Of a DNA stretch of 34,054 bases, positions 15,635-24,453 are shown piece by piece. The stretch's first letter is position 1. Each line of letters starts with the position of its first letter. The DNA is from Phenylobacterium sp. GTDB lineage: Bacteria > Pseudomonadota > Alphaproteobacteria > Caulobacterales > Caulobacteraceae. The DNA lies in the NCBI RefSeq assembly GCF_030698145.1, contig NZ_JAUYNW010000109.1:1-34054 (forward strand), given 5' to 3'. The notes below the pieces were generated by a model, which searched no databases, was not told where the DNA came from, and saw nothing but the letters and a program-made list of their open reading frames with translations. The position numbers and the translations under genes are program-made.

Positions 15635-18409
15635 TTGACCGACGAAACCCATACCCCGCCGGATGACGGGCGGCGCGGGGGCATCGCCCCTATCGCCATC
15701 GAAGATGAGCTGAAGCGCTCTTACCTCGACTACGCCATGAGCGTCATCGTCAGCCGCGCCCTGCCGGACGCGCGCGACGGTCTGAAGCCCGTGCACCGCC
15801 GCATCCTGTTCTCGATGAACGAGCAGGGCCATACGCCCGACCGGTCGTATGTTAAGTCCGCGCGCGTGGTCGGGGATGTGATGGGTAAGTACCATCCGCA
15901 CGGCGACGCCTCGATCTACTTCACCATGGTCCGGATGGCCCAGCCGTTCTCGATGAGCCTGCTGCTGATCGATGGTCAGGGCAATTTCGGCTCGGTGGAC
16001 AACGATCCGCCCGCGGCCATGCGCTACACCGAAAGCCGCATGACCAAGGCCGCGATGATGATCGTGGCTGACTTGGACAAGGACACGGTCGACTTCAAGG
16101 AGAACTACGACGGCTCCGAGCAGGAGCCCGTGGTCCTGCCATCGCGCATTCCCAACCTGCTGGTCAACGGCGCGGGCGGCATCGCCGTCGGCATGGCCAC
16201 CAATATCCCGCCGCACAATCTGGGCGAGATCGTCGACGCCTGCCTGGCCTATGTGGACGATCCGGCGGTGAGCCTCGAGACCCTGCTGGACATCGTGCCC
16301 GGGCCGGACTTCCCGACCGGCGGCGAGATCATCGGGCGGACCGGCGCGCGCAACGCCCTGATGACCGGCCGCGGCTCGGTGATCATGCGCGGCAAGGCGG
16401 CGATCGAGGAGATCCGCAAGGACCGCGACGCCATCGTCATCACCCAGATTCCGTATCAGGTGAACAAGGCCGCCATGGTCGAACGGATCGCCGAACTGGT
16501 GCGTGAGAAGCGCATCGACGGCATCTCCGACCTGCGCGACGAGAGCGACCGCGACGGCATGCGCGTGGTCATCGAGATGAAGCGCGACGCGTCCCCGGAC
16601 GTGGTGCTGAACCAGCTCTACCGCTTCACCCCGCTGCAGAGTTCGTTCGCGGTCAACATGCTGGCGCTGGACCGTGGACGGCCGCGCGAGATGAACCTGC
16701 GCGACATGGTCGTGGCCTTCGTCGACTTCCGCGAGGAAGTGGTCGTCCGGCGGGTGAAGTTCGAGCTCGGCAAGGCCCGCGACCGCGGCCACGTCCTGGT
16801 CGGCCTGGCCATCGCCGTGGCCAATATCGACGAGTTCATCCACATCATCCGCTCCTCCAAGGACCCGGCCGAGGCGCGCGAACGCCTGGTGGCCAAGGAC
16901 TGGCCGGCGGGCGACATGCTGCCCCTGGTCGAGCTGATCGCCGACCCGCGAACCCTGGTCATTGACTCCGACCTGATCCGACTGACCGAGGAACAGGCCC
17001 GCGCCATTCTGGCGCTCACCCTGTCGCGCCTGACCGGTCTCGGCCGTGACGAGATCTTCGGCGAAGCCAGCGAGCTGGCCGGCGCCATCCAGGGCCACCT
17101 GACCACCCTGTCGTCGCGCGAGAACGTGATGGCGATCGTCCGCGAGGAGCTGACCGCGGTGCGCGACGCCTTCGCCGTCCCGCGCCGCACCGAGATCGTC
17201 GACGGCGACGCCGATGTCGAGGACGAGGACCTGATCGCCCGCGAGGAGATGGTCATCACCGTCACCCACGGCGGCTATGTGAAGCGCACCCCGCTCACCA
17301 CCTACCGGACCCAGCATCGCGGCGGCAAAGGCCGCTCGGGCATGTCCACCAAGGACGAGGATGCGGTCACCCGCGTGTTCTCGGCCTCGACCCACACGCC
17401 GATGCTGTTCTTCTCGTCGGGGGGCAAGGTCTACCAGCTCAAGGTCTGGCGCCTGCCTGTCGGCACGCCCACCTCGCGCGGCAAGGCCTTCGTCAACCTG
17501 TTGCCCATCGAGCCAGGCGAGACGATCACCTCGATCCTGCCGCTGCCCGAGGACGAGGCGAGCTGGGATCAGTACGACGTCATGTTCTCCACCCGGTCGG
17601 GCGGCGTGCGACGCAACAAGCTGAGCGACTTCCAGGGCATCAAGCGCAACGGCAAGATCGCCATGAAGCTGGATGACGGCGACTCGATCATCGGCGTGGG
17701 CCTGTGCAACGCCGCGCAGAACGACATCCTGCTGACCACAGCGCTCGGCCGCTGCATCCGCTTCGCCACCGAGGAGGTGCGCGTGTTCGCGGGCCGCGAT
17801 TCGACCGGCGTGCGCGGCATCCGCCTGGCCGATGGCGACAGCGTCATCTCCATGGCCATCCTGCGCTCGGTCACGGCCACGCCCGCCGAACGCGCAGCCT
17901 ATGTGAAGCATTCCAACGCCATGCGCCGCGCCGCGGGCGAGGACGGCGCCGAGGTCGAGGAGGCCGCCGCGCCCGACGACGACGAGGCCGACGGCGATCT
18001 GACGGCGCTCAGCCCCGAACGCATCGCTGAGCTGGGCGGGGCCGAGGAGGTGATCCTCACCGTCTCCACCGAGGGCTTCGGAAAGCGCACCTCGGCCTAC
18101 GAATTCCGCCGCACCGGCCGGGGTGGGCAGGGGCTGCTCGCCCAGGACCTGACCAAGAAGGGTGGCAAGCTCGCCGCCTCCTTCCCGGTGGAGCAGTTCG
18201 ACGAGATCCTGCTGGTAACCGACCAGGGTCAGCTGATCCGCACCCCGGTCAGCCAAGTCCGCATGGTCGGTCGCAACACGTCTGGCGTGACCATCTTCCG
18301 CACAGCGCCTGACGAGCACGTGGTGTCGGTGGAGCGTCTGGCCGACCAAGGCAGCGACGACACCGAGACGGAGGCTGATGCCGGCGCGGACGACGCACCG
18401 GCGGAATAG
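15635..18409 (+). CDS. gyrA: DNA gyrase subunit A
   Basis: The 924-residue protein has the whole GyrA layout: a breakage-reunion domain with catalytic Tyr131 in AAMRYTES, a coiled-coil arm, and a carboxy DNA-wrapping domain with the gyrase box QHRGGKGR. With GyrB it introduces negative supercoils using ATP. The start is TTG 15635, because no ATG, GTG or TTG lies between it and Met35 and the [20 protein letters not shown] block needs it. No ribosome site is seen, consistent with a leaderless message. Aligned by HPHGD, the positions of E. coli Ser83 and Asp87 are Ala92 and Phe96. An acidic insertion (~residues 768-790) interrupts the wrapping domain, and the tail is acidic. Confidence 0.98.
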   Translation: MTDETHTPPDDGRRGGIAPIAIEDELKRSYLDYAMSVIVSRALPDARDGLKPVHRRILFSMNEQGHTPDRSYVKSARVVGDVMGKYHPHGDASIYFTMVRMAQPFSMSLLLIDGQGNFGSVDNDPPAAMRYTESRMTKAAMMIVADLDKDTVDFKENYDGSEQEPVVLPSRIPNLLVNGAGGIAVGMATNIPPHNLGEIVDACLAYVDDPAVSLETLLDIVPGPDFPTGGEIIGRTGARNALMTGRGSVIMRGKAAIEEIRKDRDAIVITQIPYQVNKAAMVERIAELVREKRIDGISDLRDESDRDGMRVVIEMKRDASPDVVLNQLYRFTPLQSSFAVNMLALDRGRPREMNLRDMVVAFVDFREEVVVRRVKFELGKARDRGHVLVGLAIAVANIDEFIHIIRSSKDPAEARERLVAKDWPAGDMLPLVELIADPRTLVIDSDLIRLTEEQARAILALTLSRLTGLGRDEIFGEASELAGAIQGHLTTLSSRENVMAIVREELTAVRDAFAVPRRTEIVDGDADVEDEDLIAREEMVITVTHGGYVKRTPLTTYRTQHRGGKGRSGMSTKDEDAVTRVFSASTHTPMLFFSSGGKVYQLKVWRLPVGTPTSRGKAFVNLLPIEPGETITSILPLPEDEASWDQYDVMFSTRSGGVRRNKLSDFQGIKRNGKIAMKLDDGDSIIGVGLCNAAQNDILLTTALGRCIRFATEEVRVFAGRDSTGVRGIRLADGDSVISMAILRSVTATPAERAAYVKHSNAMRRAAGEDGAEVEEAAAPDDDEADGDLTALSPERIAELGGAEEVILTVSTEGFGKRTSAYEFRRTGRGGQGLLAQDLTKKGGKLAASFPVEQFDEILLVTDQGQLIRTPVSQVRMVGRNTSGVTIFRTAPDEHVVSVERLADQGSDDTETEADAGADDAPAE

Positions 18410-18412
18410 GCC

Positions 18413-18709
18413 ATGGCCCTGATCGACCTGGCGCGCGTGGCGAAGGGTCTGCCCGAGGCGTGGCGCTCGAGCGTGGTGGCGGAGATCGGGCAAGCCAGGC
18501 TGCGGGTCTCGCGCATGGACGGGTCCGCTTATCCGGGCGAGACCCACGACTATCGCGAGGGCCTGCTGGTTCTAGAGGGTGAGATGCTGCTGAGCGTCGC
18601 CGGGGAACTCGTCGCCGTACGGACCGGCGAGGTCTATGTGGTCGAGCCCGGCGTCGCCCATGCGGTGGCGCCCGGCAGCCATGGCGTCCTGGTCATCTTC
18701 GAGGCTTGA
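18413..18709 (+). CDS. Small cupin-domain protein
   Basis: The 98-residue protein is a single cupin barrel, with THDYREGLLVLEGEMLLSVAG as motif 1 and GEVYVVEPGVAHAVAPGSHG as motif 2. The His/Glu metal ligands look partly kept (His46-type His in THDY, Glu53-type in VLEG, His in VAHAV). It begins 3 bases after the gyrA stop, so it is probably co-transcribed with gyrA. Such small cupins bind metals or small ligands; the substrate cannot be inferred. Confidence 0.82.
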   Translation: MALIDLARVAKGLPEAWRSSVVAEIGQARLRVSRMDGSAYPGETHDYREGLLVLEGEMLLSVAGELVAVRTGEVYVVEPGVAHAVAPGSHGVLVIFEA

Positions 18710-18817
18710 GTACGCCTTTGAAGCCACGGCGCCGCGCGGTCGGCGGAAACTTATGGCTTGCTTTCGGCCCCCCCGCCGGTGAAATCCACGCTGCACCGCA
18801 ATAGGGGGGACGTCTGA

Positions 18818-19309
18818 ATGACGCGTGTGGGGCTCTATCCGGGAACGTTCGACCCGATCCACAATGGCCACACCGATATCATCGGGCGGGCGGTGAAGCT
18901 CGTGGACAAGCTGGTGATCGGCGTGGCCATCAATGCCGGCAAGGGCCCGCTGTTCACCCTTGAGGAGCGCGTCGCGATCCTGAGGAGCGAGACCGAACAC
19001 CTCAACGACCGCGCCGAGATCGTCGTGCAGCCCTTCGAGGGGCTGCTGATCCATTTCGCCCGCGACCTCGGCGCCTCGATGATCGTGCGCGGCCTGCGCG
19101 CCGTGGCCGACTTTGAATACGAATTCCAGATGACCGCCATGAACCAGCAGCTCGAGCGTGAGATCGAGACAGTGTTCCTGATGGCTGACCCCCGGCACCA
19201 GGCGATCTCATCCAAGCTGGTGAAGGAGATCGCCCAGCTCGGCGGCGACGTCACCAAGTTCACCAGCCCGCGGGTGCGCGACGCGCTCCTAGCCAAGGTC
19301 GGCGCCTAG
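18818..19309 (+). CDS. coaD: Phosphopantetheine adenylyltransferase
   Basis: The 163-residue protein is full-length CoaD. The nucleotidyltransferase motif is YPGTFDPIHNGH (Thr10, His18), followed by the VRGLR and ISSKLVKE motifs at their usual places. It transfers AMP from ATP to 4'-phosphopantetheine, giving dephospho-CoA, the fourth step of CoA synthesis, in the cytoplasm as a hexamer. The start ATG 18818 has a GGGGGGA ribosome site. It precedes two cyclophilin genes on the same strand, the first 48 bases downstream. Confidence 0.97.
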   Translation: MTRVGLYPGTFDPIHNGHTDIIGRAVKLVDKLVIGVAINAGKGPLFTLEERVAILRSETEHLNDRAEIVVQPFEGLLIHFARDLGASMIVRGLRAVADFEYEFQMTAMNQQLEREIETVFLMADPRHQAISSKLVKEIAQLGGDVTKFTSPRVRDALLAKVGA

Positions 19310-19357
19310 ACGCCGACGGGCTGGCGGTCTCGACCACGGCCCGTTACGAGTGAAACC

Positions 19358-20239
19358 ATGATCCGAACCGCCCTACTTGCCGCCGCCGTCCTTGCGATGG
19401 CCGCGCCCGCCGCCGCCGCGCCCGCCAAGGGCAAGGCCGCTCCGCTCCCCGCCGCCGCCGCCGCTGCGCCGGGAGACCCCAAGGCCTCCGACTGGCGTGC
19501 GCCCAACCCCGAGGACGTGCTGGTTATCGACACCAGCAAGGGCCGGATCGTCGTCGAGATGATCCCGGAGGCCGCGCCCAACCACGTGGTGCGCATCCGC
19601 GAACTGGCGCGCTCGGGGCTCTATGACGGTCGCAAGTTCTTCCGAGTGATCGACCAGTTCATGGCCCAGACCGGCGATCCGCTGGACACCGGGACCGGCG
19701 GCTCGGACAAGCCCGACATCGCCCAGGAGTTCCTGTTCCGGCGGGGCCCGACGACCCCGATGGTCCTGGCCGCCGATCAGACGGTGAGCCAGGTGGGCTT
19801 CCTGAAGTCCCTGCCGATCATGAGCCAGAGCGCCATGCTGATGGCCATGACCGCCGACGGCAAGATTTCGGCCTGGGCGCTCTATTGTCCCGGCGTGGCC
19901 GGCATGGCCCGCGGCGAGGAGAACGACAGCGCCAACAGCCAGTTCTTCTTCATGCGCCAGGCCTATCCGTCGCTCGAGAAGCGCTACACCGCCTGGGGTC
20001 GGGTGATCTCGGGGCTGGAAGCCGTGCGCTCCATCAAGGTGGGCGAGCCGGTGGTCGAACCGCAGGACACCATGGACAAGGTGCGCGTCCTGGCCGATAT
20101 CCCGGCCGCCGAGCGCCCCTCGGTGCGTGTGATCGATCCCAACAGCGCCTGGTTCAAGGGCGAGATCGAGAGCGTCCGCGCCGCAAAGGGAGCCGATTTC
20201 ACGGCATGCGCGATCAGAATTCCCTCGGAGGTGAAGTGA
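19358..20239 (+). CDS. Exported cyclophilin-type peptidyl-prolyl isomerase
   Basis: The 293-residue protein has an Ala-rich signal peptide (residues 1-~21) and an Ala/Pro/Lys linker, then a cyclophilin fold. Key parts are VIDTSKGRIVVEMIPEAAP, FFRVIDQFMAQTGDPLDTG and NSQFFFMRQAYPSLEKRYTAWG. The usual FHRVI is FFRVI, keeping the catalytic Arg. A ~60-residue insertion between the active-site strand and the NSQFF motif makes it longer than typical PpiA. It should assist folding of envelope proteins. Its stop overlaps the start of the next cyclophilin (TGATG), indicating translational coupling. Confidence 0.93.
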   Translation: MIRTALLAAAVLAMAAPAAAAPAKGKAAPLPAAAAAAPGDPKASDWRAPNPEDVLVIDTSKGRIVVEMIPEAAPNHVVRIRELARSGLYDGRKFFRVIDQFMAQTGDPLDTGTGGSDKPDIAQEFLFRRGPTTPMVLAADQTVSQVGFLKSLPIMSQSAMLMAMTADGKISAWALYCPGVAGMARGEENDSANSQFFFMRQAYPSLEKRYTAWGRVISGLEAVRSIKVGEPVVEPQDTMDKVRVLADIPAAERPSVRVIDPNSAWFKGEIESVRAAKGADFTACAIRIPSEVK

Positions 20240-20700
20240 TGGACCCGGAAAACACGATAATCATGACGCTGGATGGCGGCCCGGTGACGATCAAGCTTCG
20301 TCCCGACCTGGCCCCCGGCCACGTGGATCGCATCAAGGAACTGGCCCGCGAGGGCTTCTATGACGGCGTGGTCTTCCACCGGGTGATTCCAGGCTTCATG
20401 GCCCAGGGCGGCGATCCCACCGGGACCGGCACCAGCGGCTCGGACAAACCGAATCTGAAGGCTGAATTCTCGCGCGAGCCGCACGTGCGCGGCGTCTGCT
20501 CGATGGCGCGGACCAACCAGCCCAACTCGGCCAACAGCCAGTTCTTCATCTGCTTCGACGACGCGGGCTTCCTGGACGGCCAGTACACCGTCTGGGGCGA
20601 GGTCACCGACGGCATGGACCTGATCGACGGCCTGCCCAAGGGCGAGCCGCCCCGCAACCCCGGCAAGATCGTCTCGATGAAGGTTGCGGCCGACGCGTGA
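20239..20700 (+). CDS. Cytoplasmic cyclophilin (PpiB-type)
   Basis: The 153-residue protein is a compact cyclophilin with FHRVIPGFMAQGGDPTGTG, the ANSQFFICF strand and DGQYTVWGEV, all typical of PpiB. It has no signal peptide. It catalyses cis-trans isomerisation of prolyl bonds in the cytoplasm. ATG 20239 shares its A with the stop of the exported cyclophilin gene and has GGAGG upstream, so the pair arose by tandem duplication or was kept as a translationally coupled compartment pair. A longer upstream open frame in this register is only an antisense-like shadow of the first cyclophilin. Confidence 0.95.
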   Translation: MDPENTIIMTLDGGPVTIKLRPDLAPGHVDRIKELAREGFYDGVVFHRVIPGFMAQGGDPTGTGTSGSDKPNLKAEFSREPHVRGVCSMARTNQPNSANSQFFICFDDAGFLDGQYTVWGEVTDGMDLIDGLPKGEPPRNPGKIVSMKVAADA

Positions 20701-20971
20701 CGCCGCAGCTCGAAAGGGCCTATGGCGAGCCTGGCCGGCGCTCGCGCCGGCACATCGAGCACCGCCTGGCGCTGCTCGATAGGCTTCGCTGTCTGGCCGC
20801 GGGTTAGTCGAGAGTCTTGTAGCCACGATCGGCAAGTGGCGCGCCGGCCGCGCGCGGGTCCTGCAACGGTTTCCCAAGGCGGCGGTTATCTTCCCCGATC
20901 CAGGCTTCGCCAAGGAGCTGGAGCCCCAGGCGCGGGCCAACCTCTCGCGGGAGCTCGCGTCGGTGAACTAG
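20697..20971 (+). pseudogene. Probable broken small gene
   Basis: Two stretches with coding-like GC3 lie in different frames. The first starts at GTG 20697, overlapping the cyclophilin stop by 3 bases (GTGA), and encodes 36 residues ending RLALLDRLRCLAAG at TAG 20805-20807. The second, without any ATG, GTG or TTG start in frame, covers about 20808-20971 and includes IGKWRAGRARVLQRFPKAAV and ends LSRELASVN at TAG 20969-20971. The stop sits where AGGAG serves the next gene, as in an operon. One indel near 20800 would join them, giving about 90 residues. I recognise no family. Alternatives are a 36-residue gene plus an unknown start, or a sequencing error. Confidence 0.45.
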
Positions 20972-20980
20972 GAGCGTCCG

Positions 20981-21442
20981 GTGGCCGCGCGGCTCAAGGT
21001 CTTCGTCACATCTGATGGCCTTACCGACTATGTGGTCGCCGCCAGCTCGCGGGTGAAGGCGCTCGCCGCCTGGGGCGCGCAACAGGACCTGTTCAAGACC
21101 GGCGGCGCGCGGGAAACCGACGATCCGACGCTGGTGAAGGCCGCCAGCGCCCAGCCCGGCGAGGTGCTGCGCAGGCCCGCAGATTCAAAGGCCGCGCTGG
21201 CCGTCCTGGCCAAGCCCAGGCCCGCCAAGCCCAAGGCGCCGTCCCAGGCCGCCCTGCGCAAGGTGGCGGCGCTGGAAGACAGGCTTGCGACCCTGGCCGA
21301 TCGGCGCAACGCGGCCATGAGCGAGCTCGATGCGGCCCGCTCGGCTCTGGATGCGCGCGAGGCGAAGATGCGGTCGCGGTTCGAGGCCGACGCGGCGCGG
21401 CTGCGCGACGCCCTGCGCGAGGCGCGCTCAGGGCTCGACTGA
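20981..21442 (+). CDS. Coiled-coil hypothetical protein
   Basis: The 153-residue protein begins at GTG 20981 with AGGAG 6 bases upstream. Residues ~4-66 form a compact domain (RLKVFVTSDGLTDYVVAASS; KALAAWGAQQDLFKTGGA; ending VLRRP) of a type I remember from alphaproteobacterial hypothetical proteins, sometimes labelled as TolA-like only because of their charged tail. Residues ~80-153 are Ala/Lys/Arg/Glu-rich and predicted coiled coil. There is no signal peptide. It follows the broken gene in an operon-like layout and runs convergently into the EEP gene, overlapping its end by 15 bases. Confidence 0.72.
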   Translation: MAARLKVFVTSDGLTDYVVAASSRVKALAAWGAQQDLFKTGGARETDDPTLVKAASAQPGEVLRRPADSKAALAVLAKPRPAKPKAPSQAALRKVAALEDRLATLADRRNAAMSELDAARSALDAREAKMRSRFEADAARLRDALREARSGLD

Positions 21443-22369
21443 GGCCGCCAGGATCACCACCACCGGGAAATGGTCGGAGCCGATGGCCGGTCCCCGCGTC
21501 ACCGAAACGGTGCGCCAGCCCCTGCCGGCATAGACATGATCGACGGGCAGCAGGGGGAAGTAGGCGCCGGCCGGCCAGCTGAACAGCGCGCGTGTCCGCC
21601 GCTCGAGGCCAAATAGCCTGTCTTCGCGCCGCCGGGCGAACGACCAGGGCGTGGAGTTGAAATCGCCGCTGAGGATCAGGCCCGCGCTGGGGAACTGCGC
21701 CAGAAGCTCGCCGACCACCCGGCCCTGGGCTTCCTGGAACCCGCCATAGATCGGCCAGGCATAGTGGGTGGCGACCACCGTGAACGGCGCGCCGGGGCCT
21801 TCGAAGGTCGCCCGGACCAGCGGCGGCCGCGCGGGCCGGTCGGGCGGCAGGTCGATCCCCGCCGCGATGGGCCGGGTTTTGCTGAGGATCGCCACGCTCT
21901 CCGATCCGAACGCCAGGTGATAGCCGGTGCGGCGGACCAACGGATCGCGCAAGCGTTCGGCCTCCTGCAGCACGATAATGTCGGCGTCCTGGGCGGCCAG
22001 CCAGTCGAGGACCGGGGCGAGGTCGGCGTTGTCGCGCCAGGCGTTGAACTGGATCAGCTTGATCTGACCCGGGGCGTCAGCCGCCGCCGCCGCGCCGCGC
22101 GGGCGCCGGAACTCCGGTGCGATCAGCAGGGCCGCGAGGGCGGCGGCTGTTACGCCCAACGCGATCAAGCCGCGCCGCGATCCCGGCTCGCCAAGAGCCA
22201 AGGCGTAGAGCGCCACGGCCAAGCCGCCCGCCAGCCAGATGGGGGCGAAGTGGGTGAAGACGTCCAGCCGCGGGCTCCAGCGCCCGCCATGGGCGGCGAG
22301 CGCGGCGCCGGCGCAGATCATGCCCGCGACCATGGCCAGTCCGGTAAGCGGCGTGCGCACGAACTCCAC
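21428..22369 (-). CDS. Membrane-anchored EEP-family phosphohydrolase A
   Basis: The 313-residue protein has three hydrophobic segments in the first ~95 residues and then an endonuclease/exonuclease/phosphatase domain. Catalytic motifs are IQFNAWRDN, VLQEAERL, SGDFNSTPWSF, PVDHVYAG and GSDHFPVV, including the Asn, Glu, Asp-Asn and Asp-His residues of the family. Such domains cut phosphodiesters in nucleic acids or lipids; the three-segment anchor suggests a periplasm- or membrane-facing role. I use GTG 22369, 4 bases after the stop of the upstream paralogue, because the open frame before it lies within that gene and is not hydrophobic. It pairs with EEP protein B as a tandem duplicate. Confidence 0.85.
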   Translation of the reverse strand: MEFVRTPLTGLAMVAGMICAGAALAAHGGRWSPRLDVFTHFAPIWLAGGLAVALYALALGEPGSRRGLIALGVTAAALAALLIAPEFRRPRGAAAAADAPGQIKLIQFNAWRDNADLAPVLDWLAAQDADIIVLQEAERLRDPLVRRTGYHLAFGSESVAILSKTRPIAAGIDLPPDRPARPPLVRATFEGPGAPFTVVATHYAWPIYGGFQEAQGRVVGELLAQFPSAGLILSGDFNSTPWSFARRREDRLFGLERRTRALFSWPAGAYFPLLPVDHVYAGRGWRTVSVTRGPAIGSDHFPVVVILAASVEP

Positions 22370-22373
22370 GGGC

Positions 22374-23312
22374 TCAGGTCTTCGGGCCGAGGGCGAAGAC
22401 CGCCACGATCGGATAGTGGTCGGAGCCGAGGCGCGGGCCCCGCGCGATGCTGACCGTCTTCCAGTCGGGTCCGGCATAGACGTGGTCGATGGGCAGGAAG
22501 GGTACGCCCAGGCCGTTGGCGGGCCAGGAGAACATGGCCCGCGTTCGCCGCTCCACCCGCAGCAGGGCGTCCTCGCGGCGTCGCGCGAAGGACCAGGGGC
22601 TGGAATTGAAGTCGCCGGCCAGGATCAACCGACCACGGGGCAGGGGATCGACGATCTGCAGCATCCGCCGGGTGTTCTCGGCGTGGGTGACGAATTTGGT
22701 CGGCCAGACATAGTGCACCCCGACGACCGTGTAGCCGCCGTCGCCCGTGCCGAAATGGGCGATGGCGATGGCGGGACCCTGGCCGTAGCGGCCGCGGCGG
22801 GGACGCTCGACCCTAACCGGCGTCGCTCGGCTGAAGATCCTGACATTGCAGGTCAGGCCGCACAGCACCGTGCGGCGCAGCCGCCGTTGGATGGCGGCCT
22901 GCAGCGCTGGCGTGCCGTCCTCCAGAACCAGGACGTCGGGGTCCTCGGCGGCTATCCAGCGGGCGGTCGTGGCGATATTGGCGTTGTCGTGCTCGGCGTT
23001 GAACTGGATGACCTTAAGTCGGCGCGGGGCGTCGGCCGGCGCGCCGGGGGAGGCCGGCCGCAGCAGCTCGGGAACGATCAGCAGCAGCGATCCTACCGCC
23101 GCGAGCCCGCCCATCAGCGCCAGGCCCGTGCTACCTAGCCGCTGGGGGGTGATCAGGGCCGTCACTAGGACCACGACCGCGCCGGCCAGATAGAGCGGCG
23201 CGAAGTGGGCGAGCACGTCCAGGGCGCCGCTCCAGCGGCCGCCCTGGGCCAGGACGGCGCCTAGGGCGCAGACCACGCCGAGGCCGGTCGCGACGATTCG
23301 AAGCAAGCCCAT
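22374..23312 (-). CDS. Membrane-anchored EEP-family phosphohydrolase B
   Basis: The 312-residue protein has the same build as protein A: three hydrophobic segments (residues ~5-85), then an EEP domain with IQFNAEHDN, VLEDGTP, AGDFNSSPWSF, PIDHVYAGPDW and GSDHYPIV. The Glu position reads LED rather than LQE. The stretch WSFARRREDALLRVERRTR is nearly the same as in protein A, showing recent common origin. ATG 23312 is chosen because AGGTGGGAG precedes it; a GTG nine bases earlier is possible. It is transcribed first, with protein A following 4 bases after its stop, so the two are one operon. Confidence 0.85.
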   Translation of the reverse strand: MGLLRIVATGLGVVCALGAVLAQGGRWSGALDVLAHFAPLYLAGAVVVLVTALITPQRLGSTGLALMGGLAAVGSLLLIVPELLRPASPGAPADAPRRLKVIQFNAEHDNANIATTARWIAAEDPDVLVLEDGTPALQAAIQRRLRRTVLCGLTCNVRIFSRATPVRVERPRRGRYGQGPAIAIAHFGTGDGGYTVVGVHYVWPTKFVTHAENTRRMLQIVDPLPRGRLILAGDFNSSPWSFARRREDALLRVERRTRAMFSWPANGLGVPFLPIDHVYAGPDWKTVSIARGPRLGSDHYPIVAVFALGPKT

Positions 23313-23376
23313 GGCTCCCACCTAGCATAGAGCCGTGCTTGACGCGTGAGCCCGCCCATGGCCTTCAAGCCCGCCC

Positions 23377-24453
23377 ATGCAGCTTGCCGACTTCGATTTC
23401 GACCTGCCCGAGGACCGCATCGCCCTGCGGCCGGCCAGCCCGCGCGACTCTGCGCGCCTGCTGCTGGTGCGTCCGAGCGAGGCGTTCGCCGATCTCACGG
23501 TCGCCGACCTGCCGGGCCAACTGCGGGCCGGCGACGTGCTGGTGTTCAACGACACGAAGGTGATCCCTGCGCGGCTCAAGGGCCGCCGCACCCGCGAGGG
23601 CTCCGATATCGCCGTCGAGGCCACCCTGCACCGCAGGCTCTCGCCGTCGCGCTGGACGGCCTTCATGCGGCCCGGCAAGCGGCTCTCTCCCGGCGATCGG
23701 GTGCATTTTGGGTCCATGCATGACCGCGCCTGCTATCTCGGCGCCTTGGACGCCACCCTCACCGAGAAAGGTGAGGGCGGGGAGGTGACGCTCAGCTTCG
23801 ACCTCATGGGTCCTGATCTGGACGCCGTCATCGCCGAACGCGGCGCCATGCCGTTGCCGCCCTATATCGCCGCCAAGCGGGGCGAGGACGATCGCGACCG
23901 CGCCGACTACCAGACGATCTACGCCGATGAGGAAGGCTCCGTCGCGGCGCCCACCGCGGGGCTGCATTTCACGCCGGAGCTGATGGCGCGGCTGTCGGCC
24001 ATGGCGGTGGGCCTGCGGTTCGTGACCCTGCACGTGGGGGCCGGCACCTTCCTGCCGGTGAAGACCGAAAACCTCGCCGACCACCGGATGCACGCCGAGT
24101 ATGGCGAGGTCGACGCCGAGACGGCCCAGGCGCTGAACGCCGCCAAGGCCGCGGGCGGGCGCATCGTCTGTGTCGGCACCACCTCCCTGCGGCTGATCGA
24201 GAGCGCCACCGGCGAGGACGGGGTGATCGCCCCCTTCGCCGCCGAGACCGCCATCTTCATCACCCCGGGCTACCGGTTCCGCGCCGCCGACGGCCTGATG
24301 ACCAACTTCCACCTGCCCAAATCGACCCTGTTCATGCTGGTCAGCGCCTTCGCCGGGCAGGAGACCATGAAGCGCGCCTACGCCCACGCCATCGCGACCG
24401 GCTACCGGTTCTATTCCTACGGCGACGCGAGCCTGCTCTGGAGCGCCGCCTGA
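23377..24453 (+). CDS. queA: tRNA preQ1(34) S-adenosylmethionine ribosyltransferase-isomerase
   Basis: The 358-residue protein is full-length QueA. It has [15 protein letters not shown] at the start, [14 protein letters not shown], then [34 protein letters not shown] and [18 protein letters not shown]. It transfers the ribosyl part of S-adenosylmethionine to preQ1 in tRNA, making epoxyqueuosine. The stop overlaps the tgt start (TGATG), so the enzymes are translated together; QueA acts on the product of Tgt. It is divergent from the EEP pair with a 64-base gap. Confidence 0.98.
   Translation: MQLADFDFDLPEDRIALRPASPRDSARLLLVRPSEAFADLTVADLPGQLRAGDVLVFNDTKVIPARLKGRRTREGSDIAVEATLHRRLSPSRWTAFMRPGKRLSPGDRVHFGSMHDRACYLGALDATLTEKGEGGEVTLSFDLMGPDLDAVIAERGAMPLPPYIAAKRGEDDRDRADYQTIYADEEGSVAAPTAGLHFTPELMARLSAMAVGLRFVTLHVGAGTFLPVKTENLADHRMHAEYGEVDAETAQALNAAKAAGGRIVCVGTTSLRLIESATGEDGVIAPFAAETAIFITPGYRFRAADGLMTNFHLPKSTLFMLVSAFAGQETMKRAYAHAIATGYRFYSYGDASLLWSAA

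Noticed and set aside
15614..18547. 977-codon open frame on the minus strand
   Set aside because: It is the antisense shadow of gyrA produced by GC-rich third positions; it has no family motifs and His/Asp-rich composition typical of such shadows.
20722..21015. 97-codon frame between ppiB and the coiled-coil gene
   Set aside because: Low-quality composition and no ribosome site; the two other frames in the same interval look more like coding DNA.
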